Assembly (NCBI GenBank): GCA_019245995.1
Contig: JAFAQW010000241.1
Coordinates: forward strand, 1 to 8,427
Reading direction: 5' to 3'
DNA: 8,427 nucleotides
Origin: Vulcanimicrobiota bacterium
GTDB taxonomy: Bacteria > Vulcanimicrobiota > Vulcanimicrobiia > Vulcanimicrobiales > Vulcanimicrobiaceae
Part shown: positions 1 to 5,523 of the stretch, piece after piece
How positions within the stretch are numbered: the first letter of the stretch is position 1
Layout of the letters: each line of letters opens with the position of its first letter
Program-made: the position numbers and the translations under genes
Notes under the pieces: model-generated
What the model was told of the DNA's origin: nothing
Seen by the model: the letters and a program-made list of their open reading frames with translations, nothing else
Databases searched by the model: none

Positions 1-53
1 AGCTCGATGCTGCGCGGAGCAAGCAGCATCGCGACGCGCGACTTGTCGATCAT
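1..53 (-). CDS. Start of an unidentified gene, possibly a medium-chain (zinc-type) dehydrogenase; 3' part outside the window
   Basis: An ATG at 53-51 shares one base with the TGA stop of the thioesterase gene (TGATG junction). The frame stays open to the window edge and gives MIDKSRVAMLLAPRSIEL. A short N-terminus running into a beta strand with 'AMLLAPRSIEL' resembles the start of zinc-dependent medium-chain alcohol or sorbitol dehydrogenases, which often begin with a similar 'vl..p.dl.l.e.P' segment. Eighteen residues are too few to assign a family, so that is only a guess. Translational coupling to the thioesterase is the main evidence that the gene is real. No good ribosome binding site is seen, as expected if it depends on coupling. 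Confidence 0.5.
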   Translation of the reverse strand, partial: MIDKSRVAMLLAPRSIE

Positions 54-511
54 CATGCGGGGTGCGGCGTCACGCACGCCAGCAGCGCGTCACGAATCGG
101 CTCCGGCAGCGCCCGGCTCTTCTTCGTTTCGGCGTCGATCGCGGCGACGACGAAAGTGAGCAGGGCCCCCGCTTCCCCGGTTCCCTCGTTGAACAGAACG
201 GTCTGCCACCGGATGCTTGAGCCGCCCACGCGGACGATGTGGGTGCGCATGCGCAGCCAATCGTTCATCAGCGCGGGCGCGTAGTATTCGGCCTCCACGC
301 GCACTCGCGGCAGCCAAAAGCCGTATTCGGTAAACACGCGATCGTAGGGGAACCCGAGGTCCGAGAACATCCGCATCTCCGCATACTCCGCGAATCTCGG
401 GTATGCGGCAAAGTACATGATGCCTGCGATGTCCACGTCGGCCCACTGGACCTGCAAGCGGCTCTCGAACGTTCGCGCCCCTGGAGGCAGCGCGTCTCGA
501 AAGCGCGTCAA
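53..511 (-). CDS. Acyl-CoA thioesterase, 4-hydroxybenzoyl-CoA thioesterase (hotdog) family
   Basis: Predicted to hydrolyse a cytoplasmic acyl-CoA or aroyl-CoA thioester; the substrate cannot be read from the sequence. From a TTG at 511-509 the protein is 152 residues, close to the usual 130-150. The family signature sits at about residues 22-37: WADVDIAGIMYFAAYPRF, with Asp27 at the position of the catalytic Asp of the DxDxxG motif of 4-hydroxybenzoyl-CoA thioesterase. The rest fits one hotdog domain, including 'RVRVEAEYYAPALMND' and 'FVVAAIDAETKKSRALP'. The start was chosen because TTG overlaps the ribE stop as TTGA. A second TTG at 457-455 would leave almost no N-terminal strand. The frame is open much further upstream, but that part is shadow of ribE and is arginine-rich. 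No strong Shine-Dalgarno is seen, so expression probably depends on coupling to ribE. Confidence 0.85.
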   Translation of the reverse strand: MTRFRDALPPGARTFESRLQVQWADVDIAGIMYFAAYPRFAEYAEMRMFSDLGFPYDRVFTEYGFWLPRVRVEAEYYAPALMNDWLRMRTHIVRVGGSSIRWQTVLFNEGTGEAGALLTFVVAAIDAETKKSRALPEPIRDALLACVTPHPA

Positions 512-1107
512 CGAGCGTGCGCCATTGCCGCGTGCGCGTAGCGCGCGAGCGGGTCCACTTCGACGTTGACGTGACTTCCGGGAAGCCGCGCTCCCAGCGT
601 CGTGCGGGCGAGCGTCTCCGGAATGAGCGCTACCTCGAACCAGACGGGCTGCGCGGACGCGACGGTCAGGCTGACGCCGTCGAGCGCGACGAAGCCTTTG
701 GTCACGATCATCGGCGAGAGCCACGCGGGCGTCTGGACGCGCAACCGCTCGCCGTTGCCTTCGCGCGTCCGCAAGAGCACGCGCGCCGCACCGTCGACGT
801 GTCCGAACACGAAGTGGCCGCCGAGCCGCTCGCCGAGCCGCAGCGCGTATTCGACGTTGACCAGCTCTCCCGCGTTGCGCTCGGCCAGCGCGCTGCACGC
901 GAGCGTTTCTGGAATCACGTCGAACGAGATCTTTTCGCCGGCTACGTCCGTGGCCGTCAAGCAGACGCCGTCGATGGCGATCGAGTCTTTGGGTTGCGGG
1001 TTTTCTCGTTGCACGCCCTCGCAGCGAACGGCGAGCCGAGCACCGCCCTCGGGTTGAGGGTCCAACGAAAGCAGCTTGCCGCGATAGGCGACGATGCCGC
1101 TAAACAC
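508..1107 (-). CDS. ribE: Riboflavin synthase, alpha subunit
   Basis: Converts two molecules of 6,7-dimethyl-8-ribityllumazine into riboflavin and the pyrimidinedione, the last step of riboflavin synthesis, in the cytoplasm as a trimer. The 199-residue protein shows the internal duplication of two lumazine-binding barrels, about 1-97 and 98-190. It starts with the typical MFSGIV. Matching motifs in the two halves are SIAIDGVCLTAT / FVALDGVSLTVA and VIPETLACSAL / LIPETLARTTL. Cys49, His103 (FGHVDG), Ser146 and Asp185 stand where the E. coli enzyme has its conserved Cys48, His102, Ser146 and Asp185. The C-terminus is slightly shorter than in E. coli (about 213 residues). The start is GTG at 1107-1105, overlapping the ribD stop by 8 bases, which supports translational coupling. 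Some databases call this gene ribC. Confidence 0.96.
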   Translation of the reverse strand: MFSGIVAYRGKLLSLDPQPEGGARLAVRCEGVQRENPQPKDSIAIDGVCLTATDVAGEKISFDVIPETLACSALAERNAGELVNVEYALRLGERLGGHFVFGHVDGAARVLLRTREGNGERLRVQTPAWLSPMIVTKGFVALDGVSLTVASAQPVWFEVALIPETLARTTLGARLPGSHVNVEVDPLARYAHAAMAHAR

Positions 1108-2206
1108 GCACGGCGCCGCTCAGCATGACGTCTTCTCCGATGCGCTCGACGCGATCGAAGCGCAGCGTGGGCTCGAGCGCCGCGAGATCGCGGCCGCTGA
1201 GCACGGGAACGGCCGCGTCGTTGGCGAGCAGACGCGGCGCGATCGCCCAGTAGAAACGGTCCACTAAACCGGACGCGATGAGGGACGCGGCGAGGCGAGG
1301 GCCCCCCTCGCAGAGCACGCTGCAGATCTCGCGAGCCCGCAACGCTCGCATCGCGGCGTTCAAATTGAGCGTCGGGTCCCCTTGGGCGCCGACGTACAGC
1401 ACGTCCGCGACACGCTCTAACCCGCGATGGGCCTCCCGAGCCCCCGCCGGCGCGAGCACGATCGTCGTGGCATAGCCCGGCTCTCCGGCGAAGACGCGGC
1501 GATCGGGAGGAAGCGTCTCCGACTGAACGGCGACGATGCGATGGTATGGCCGCGAGCGCCGGCGGGCAGGACGCACCGTGAGCTCCGGATCGTCGATGCG
1601 AATCGTTCCCGCGCCTACGAGCACGGCGTCGTACGACGCGCGCAGTTCGCGGACCAATTGCCGTTCGCGCTGCGAGCTCAGCGGCTCGTGCACGTCCGGC
1701 CGGCGCGCCACACTGCCGTCCAACGACATGGCCATCTTGAGTCCGAGGTACGGGCGTTGCGCGTTCGCCGCAATCGCAAACGGTTCGATGAGCTCGTGCG
1801 CGGCGGCGTCGTCCGCCACGATCACCTCGACGTTGTTTTTTCGCAATGAGCCGGCGCCGCCATGGCCGGCAGGATCGTGCGCGCCGGCGACGACCCGAGC
1901 GATTCCCGCCGCGATCACGGCGTCCACGCAGGGCGGCGTACGCCCGACGTGTCCGCACGGCTCCAACGACACGTACAGCGTGCCCCCGCGCGCCGAGCTG
2001 CCGGCCGCGTCGAGCGCGCTGCGCTCCGCATGCGCGTCGCCCGCACGCTGATGATAGCCCTCGCCGGCGACGCGTCCGCCGGCGACGACGAGCGCGCCGA
2101 CCGGCGGGTTGGGGGCGGTATTGCCGATGCCGCGCCGGGCGAGCTCGTAGGCCCGCGCGAGGAAGAGCCGATCGAGCGGGGTCAGGGGGCGGGCAAGGGT
2201 GTCCAC
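1100..2206 (-). CDS. ribD: Bifunctional riboflavin biosynthesis protein RibD (deaminase / 5-amino-6-(5-phosphoribosylamino)uracil reductase)
   Basis: Catalyses two middle steps of riboflavin synthesis: deamination of the GTP-derived pyrimidine and reduction of its ribosyl side chain with NADPH. With a GTG start at 2206-2204 it is 368 residues, normal for RibD. Residues 10-145 form the zinc deaminase: His59-Ala-Glu61, then LEPCGHVGRTPPC with Cys84 and Cys93 as zinc ligands. Residues 150-368 form the reductase: RPYLGLKMAMSLDGSVA at 151-167, VGAGTIRIDDPELTVR at 197-212 and CEGGPRLAASL at 299-309. A GTG at 2218 is the alternative start; further upstream the frame only shadows comF. Either start lies inside the comF end (25-base overlap with the chosen one). 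Divergent points: the usual tryptophan-isoleucine after the SLDG motif is missing (HEPLSSQR at 173-180), and the usual Asn before the interdomain Phe is replaced (ELIEPF). Confidence 0.95.
   Translation of the reverse strand: MDTLARPLTPLDRLFLARAYELARRGIGNTAPNPPVGALVVAGGRVAGEGYHQRAGDAHAERSALDAAGSSARGGTLYVSLEPCGHVGRTPPCVDAVIAAGIARVVAGAHDPAGHGGAGSLRKNNVEVIVADDAAAHELIEPFAIAANAQRPYLGLKMAMSLDGSVARRPDVHEPLSSQRERQLVRELRASYDAVLVGAGTIRIDDPELTVRPARRRSRPYHRIVAVQSETLPPDRRVFAGEPGYATTIVLAPAGAREAHRGLERVADVLYVGAQGDPTLNLNAAMRALRAREICSVLCEGGPRLAASLIASGLVDRFYWAIAPRLLANDAAVPVLSGRDLAALEPTLRFDRVERIGEDVMLSGAVRV
1835..1841 (-). other. In-phase A AAA AAC heptamer inside ribD (possible frameshift or slippage site, function unproven)
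   Basis: The minus strand reads CGA AAA AAC at RibD residues 122-124. The heptamer A AAA AAC is therefore in the X XXY YYZ phase used by bacterial -1 frameshift sites. Fourteen bases downstream an 8-bp stem with one G-T pair and a six-base loop can form (1799-1820). The spacing is longer than usual, and GC-rich stems are common here by chance. The RibD frame itself is intact across the site, so this is not a sequencing frameshift. Confidence 0.2.
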
Positions 2207-2838
2207 GGCCCGCCGCACTTCGTCGCGGCATCGGAGCCGCCCGCTTCCGGCAGGGCGACCGCCGCGACGATAGCGTCGTCCACGACGGCACCGGCGGTTC
2301 GCAGCGCGGCGGCGCAATCGCGTAACGTGGCGCCCGTCGTGCAAACGTCATCGAACAGCACGACACGCGCGCCGGCGACCGCCTCTGCAACGCAACCAAA
2401 GCGTCCTCGCGCGGCGAGCCGCTCCGGCCGCGAACGCCCGCGTTGCGCATCGTCGCGGCGCAGATAGAGCGGCGTTTCGACGGCCGCTCCCGCGACAATC
2501 GCGGCGGCCCGCGCAATCAGCGCGACGCCGTCGATGCCGCGAACCCTGCGCCGCAGAGCGGACGTCGGGACCGGTATCAGCAGCGAACCCCGCGCGATCA
2601 GGGGAGCGACGATCCTTCCGAGACGCTCGGCGACGTCACGCCGCCCGTCTTTCACCGCCAAGATGGCGGCCCTTACCCCGCCGGTATATCGGCCCGGCGC
2701 GCGTACGGTCAATCCGGGAATGCGAACGGTGATCGGCTCGGCCGGCGGCGTGCACGCGCGGCACAAACCGCTGCCGATTGCGTTACAGGCCGCGCATTGA
2801 GGCGGGAAGACGACGTCGAGGAGCGAGTTCCATCTCAC
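2182..2838 (-). CDS. comF: ComF family protein (zinc-finger phosphoribosyltransferase-fold)
   Basis: ComF/GntX-family proteins are cytoplasmic; in naturally transformable bacteria ComF helps handle incoming single-stranded DNA, but in many bacteria the role is unknown. The 218-residue protein has an N-terminal four-cysteine zinc site (Cys15, Cys18, Cys26, Cys29) after LLDVVFPPQC, a YTGGVRAAILAVKDG segment at 51-65, LIPVPTSALRRR at 87-98, and the PRPP-binding loop VVLFDDVCTTGATL at 159-172. The family motif RGFNQ is changed to RGIDG at 100-104, so its action on a PRPP-type substrate is uncertain. The start is GTG at 2838-2836, the only start codon after an in-frame TGA at 2850-2848. GGAG lies 4 bases before it. 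It follows the nucleotidyltransferase gene by 17 bases and overlaps ribD by 25 bases. Confidence 0.9.
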   Translation of the reverse strand: MRWNSLLDVVFPPQCAACNAIGSGLCRACTPPAEPITVRIPGLTVRAPGRYTGGVRAAILAVKDGRRDVAERLGRIVAPLIARGSLLIPVPTSALRRRVRGIDGVALIARAAAIVAGAAVETPLYLRRDDAQRGRSRPERLAARGRFGCVAEAVAGARVVLFDDVCTTGATLRDCAAALRTAGAVVDDAIVAAVALPEAGGSDAATKCGGPWTPLPAP

Positions 2839-2842
2839 ACCG

Positions 2843-2846
2843 CTCC
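2843..2846 (-). promoter_or_regulatory. Shine-Dalgarno-like GGAG before comF
   Basis: GGAG lies four bases before the GTG start of comF, in the 17-base gap after the nucleotidyltransferase stop. The spacing is short. The same GGAG is nine bases before an out-of-frame ATG at 2833-2831, which would compete for initiation and could keep ComF output low. Confidence 0.4.
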
Positions 2847-2855
2847 ATCACGAGC

Positions 2856-3872
2856 CTAGCCGTCGGCGACAAGGACGTTCTCTAACGTCGTTTCCGGCGC
2901 AACAAAGTATCGCGTGCCGACGACGGTATCGCGCAGCTCCGCGCGCGCACCGACGGTCGCCGCGCGCCAGACGATTGCGCGTTCCAACCGCGCGCCATCC
3001 TCGACGTTTACGCCCTCGTCGAGTATGCAGGGGCCTTCGATCCACACGCCGTCACCGACGCGCACCTGCGGCCCCAGCCGCACCGGGCCGCTGATGCGCA
3101 CGCGCTCGCCGAGCCGCGCCGACGGATCGATGCCGTTCGCATTCGTTTGCGGAATCTGCACGACGCCCCGCACGACGTCGTAACTCGCGCGGCGATACTC
3201 TTTCGGCGTTCCGATGTCGGACCAGTACGCCCCTTGGGCGCCGAAGCCGTAGAAGCGTTCGCCCGCGGCTTGCAGCGACGGGAAGACCTGGTTGCCGAAA
3301 TCGTAAAACCGGCGCGACGGAATGTGGCGAAAGATTTCCGGCGAGAACACGTAGACGCCGGTGTTGGCGAGACGGCTGCGTTCGGTACCCTTGGCGGGCT
3401 TCTCTTGAAAGCCCACGATCTTGCTCTCGCGATCCAAGACGACGACGCCGTATTGATCCACTTCCTCGCATTCGACGAGCGCGATCGTCGCGACGGCGCG
3501 CCGCTCACGGTGAAAGTCGAGCAGTGCGTCGAGCCGCATGTCGGTGACCTCATCGCAACCGATCACGACGAAGGGCTCGTCGTCGAAGAACGACTCGATC
3601 TTCTTCACCCCGCCCGCGCTGCCCAACAACTCGGGCTCGTACGAATAGTGCAGCTTCACGCCGAACTCCGAACCGTCGCCGAGCGCGGCAACGATCGCGT
3701 CGGCGAGATAGTGAACGTTGATCGCCACCTCGTCGAAACCGTAGGCCTTCAGGTACCGCAGCAAGTGCACGGCGTTGGGAACCCCGGCCACGGGAACTAA
3801 CGGCTTCGGAACGAGTTTGGTGAGCGGATAGAGGCGCGTCGAAAGACCGCCGGCTAAAATCATCGCCTTCAT
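2856..3872 (-). CDS. Sugar-1-phosphate nucleotidyltransferase with C-terminal left-handed beta-helix (mannose-1-phosphate guanylyltransferase-like)
   Basis: Likely joins a sugar-1-phosphate to an NTP to make an activated sugar for surface glycan synthesis; which sugar and which nucleotide cannot be decided here. The protein is 338 residues. Residues 1-235 are the nucleotidyltransferase domain: AMILAGGLSTRLYPLTKLVPKP at 3-24, shown in its parts as the GGLSTRL loop and Lys23, then LLGSAGG at 82-88, metal-binding Asp107 in GCDEVTD, QEKPAKG at 156-162, NTGVYVF at 170-176 and YWSDIGTPKEY at 216-226 with Asp219. Residues 247-325 carry about five hexapeptide-type beta-helix turns (IDPSARLGERVRISGPVRLG and following). 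The ATG at 3872-3870 overlaps the upstream TGA as ATGA. AAGAAGG lies ten bases before it. The architecture matches GDP-mannose pyrophosphorylase-like and glucose-1-phosphate thymidylyltransferase-like proteins; the helix is shorter than in GlmU. Confidence 0.88.
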   Translation of the reverse strand: MKAMILAGGLSTRLYPLTKLVPKPLVPVAGVPNAVHLLRYLKAYGFDEVAINVHYLADAIVAALGDGSEFGVKLHYSYEPELLGSAGGVKKIESFFDDEPFVVIGCDEVTDMRLDALLDFHRERRAVATIALVECEEVDQYGVVVLDRESKIVGFQEKPAKGTERSRLANTGVYVFSPEIFRHIPSRRFYDFGNQVFPSLQAAGERFYGFGAQGAYWSDIGTPKEYRRASYDVVRGVVQIPQTNANGIDPSARLGERVRISGPVRLGPQVRVGDGVWIEGPCILDEGVNVEDGARLERAIVWRAATVGARAELRDTVVGTRYFVAPETTLENVLVADG

Positions 3873-4624
3873 GAGGCTGCGGCCTTCTTCTGCCGGCGGC
3901 CTGGACGAAACTCGTCGAGCACGACGAGCCACACGAAGCGCGGGAGCGCGAGCTGGCGCCGCCAGCGCCACGGCTCACGCACCAAGCGATAGAGCCACTC
4001 CAAGCCCAGACGGCAAATCAGTCGCGGCGCGCGCGGGATGCGCTCCGCGATCACATCAAACGAGCCTCCGACGCCGATGCCCACGCAGCGAGTCTGTGCG
4101 AGATGCTCGGCCAGCCAGAACTCTTGGCGAGGGAAGCCCATGCCGGCGAAGAGGAGCCGCGCGCCACTGTGCGCGATCGCCGCGGCGATCTCGGGCGATG
4201 CTTCGTCGCGAAAGTAGCCGTCCCGCGCGCCCGCCACGCGCAGGTTGGGAAACTTGGCCTGAAGCGAGGCCGCCGCGGCCGCCGCCACGTCGCGTGCGCC
4301 GCCTAAAAAATAGACCGGCAGACCGCGCGCCGCCGCACCGGCGCAGAGACGCTCGACCAACTCCACTCCCGTCACGCGCTCGGCCAGTCGAACGCCGCGC
4401 CGCCGCGCGACGGCAAGGACGCCGACCGTATCGCACAGTGAGAGCGCCGCCGCATTGACGATAGCTCGGAAACGGGTGTCGCGCTGCGCGTACACGACCA
4501 TCTCGGTGCCCAACGTCACGACCTGCGCCGCGCGACCTTCTTGCGCGAACGCTACAATGCGCGCCGTCGCTTCGTCCGCATCGATGGCGTCGACGCGGCA
4601 ACCCAGAATTTCAAGCGCCGTCAT
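3869..4624 (-). CDS. WecG/TagA/CpsF family glycosyltransferase (N-acetylmannosaminyltransferase-like)
   Basis: Family members transfer a sugar, typically N-acetylmannosamine, from a UDP-sugar to an undecaprenyl-linked acceptor at the inner face of the membrane, early in teichoic acid or surface polysaccharide synthesis. The protein is 251 residues. Visible motifs are VVTLGTEMVV at 35-44, CDTVGVL at 64-70 with Asp65 as the likely catalytic base, LAERVTGVELVE at 80-91 with Arg83, YFLGGARDVAA at 105-115, GMGFPRQEFW at 161-170 with Gln167, and GVGGSFDVIAERIPRAP at 184-200. A basic, aromatic tail follows (GLEWLYRLVREPWRWRR) that in TagA enzymes helps membrane association. There is no transmembrane segment or signal peptide. 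Two usual residues differ: TxN is TLG at 37-39 and DG is DT at 65-66. The ATG at 4624-4622 overlaps the dapA stop as ATGA, and its own stop overlaps the next start in the same way. Confidence 0.92.
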   Translation of the reverse strand: MTALEILGCRVDAIDADEATARIVAFAQEGRAAQVVTLGTEMVVYAQRDTRFRAIVNAAALSLCDTVGVLAVARRRGVRLAERVTGVELVERLCAGAAARGLPVYFLGGARDVAAAAAASLQAKFPNLRVAGARDGYFRDEASPEIAAAIAHSGARLLFAGMGFPRQEFWLAEHLAQTRCVGIGVGGSFDVIAERIPRAPRLICRLGLEWLYRLVREPWRWRRQLALPRFVWLVVLDEFRPGRRQKKAAAS

Positions 4625-5523
4625 CGCCGCTGCGCGGTTGCGGGAAGATACGGATAGAGTAACGGGCGCAGGCGGTTCGCGACGTCCTGCGGGATCTCGT
4701 CGAGCGGCAGACGGCAAGGTCCGACCTCGAAGCCCAGTTGCGTCAAGGCCCATTTTATCGGGATCGGACTCGTCGTCGCGAACAGCGCCTCCATCAGCGG
4801 CAGCAGCGAGGCGTGGATCTGCGCCGCCTCCTGCACTCTGCCGTCCCGATACGCGTCGAGTATCTGCCGGAACTCGCGCGAACAGAGGTGCGAGGCGACG
4901 CCCACGACGCCGTCCGCACCCAGCGCCAAACACGGCAAGAAGAGATGATCGTCGCCGGACCAGACGATAAAGCCGGGATTGCGATCGCGCAAAATGATGG
5001 CGATCTGCTTGAGATCCCCGCTGGACTCTTTGACGCCGCAAACGTTGGGATGGCGGCGCGCCAACTCGAGCAGCGTCTCCGGCAACAGATTCGCCGCGGT
5101 GCGCCCCGGAATGTTGTAGATGACGATCGGCAGGGCCGTGGCGTCGGCCAGCGCGCCGAAATGCGCGAGCATTCCCCGCTGCGTCGGTTTGTTATAGTAC
5201 GGAACGACGGCTAAGATCGCGTCCGCGCCCGCAGCGCCGGCCGCCTTCACCAGCCCGACCGACTCGCGCGTCGAGCTCGTTCCGGCATTGGCGATCACGG
5301 TCGCGCCATTGCCGACCGCTTCTTTCACGCTTTCCCAGAGCGCGACGCGCTCGGCCGCATCGAGCGTCTGCCCTTCGCCGGTCGAGCCTGCGATCACGAG
5401 TCCGTCGTTGCCGCGGTCCACCAACCAGCGCGCCAGCCGTCGCGCCTCCGCATGATTGACCGCGCCGGCATCGTCGAACGGCGTGACCATCGCGGTGACG
5501 ATCGCGCCCAGGCGTTGCGTCAT
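4621..5523 (-). CDS. dapA: 4-hydroxy-tetrahydrodipicolinate synthase
   Basis: Condenses pyruvate with aspartate semialdehyde, the first committed step toward diaminopimelate and lysine; a cytoplasmic TIM-barrel enzyme, usually tetrameric. The 300-residue protein has a normal family length. Lys165 in CGVKESSGD is the Schiff-base lysine, Tyr136 in VIYNIPGRT is the active-site tyrosine, Tyr110 in VVPYYNKP matches the second-subunit tyrosine of E. coli, and Arg141 binds the substrate carboxylate. The GSTGEG motif at 46-51 has Ser where E. coli has the first of two threonines, a common variant. The ATG at 5523-5521 overlaps the lysC stop as ATGA. The open frame upstream of it only shadows lysC. 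The stop overlaps the glycosyltransferase start. Nothing in the catalytic set is missing. Confidence 0.97.
   Translation of the reverse strand: MTQRLGAIVTAMVTPFDDAGAVNHAEARRLARWLVDRGNDGLVIAGSTGEGQTLDAAERVALWESVKEAVGNGATVIANAGTSSTRESVGLVKAAGAAGADAILAVVPYYNKPTQRGMLAHFGALADATALPIVIYNIPGRTAANLLPETLLELARRHPNVCGVKESSGDLKQIAIILRDRNPGFIVWSGDDHLFLPCLALGADGVVGVASHLCSREFRQILDAYRDGRVQEAAQIHASLLPLMEALFATTSPIPIKWALTQLGFEVGPCRLPLDEIPQDVANRLRPLLYPYLPATAQRR

Noticed and set aside
512..898. N-terminal extension of the thioesterase frame through ribE
   Set aside because: The extension is arginine-rich shadow sequence of ribE. The hotdog domain begins only after position 511.
2207..2344. ATG at 2344 as the start of ribD
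   Set aside because: It would overlap comF by 163 bases and add 46 arginine-rich residues without family similarity. GTG at 2206 gives the usual RibD N-terminus.
957..2516. A 519-codon minus-strand frame across comF, ribD and ribE
   Set aside because: It is the shifted frame of three well-supported genes, with a very arginine-rich, motif-free product. It is relevant only as the landing frame of the speculative ribD slippage site.
2207..2855. FMN riboswitch or lysine riboswitch upstream of the rib or dap genes
   Set aside because: ribD overlaps comF and lysC follows asd by 29 bases, so there is no room for a leader. Any leader for the dap block would lie beyond 8427.
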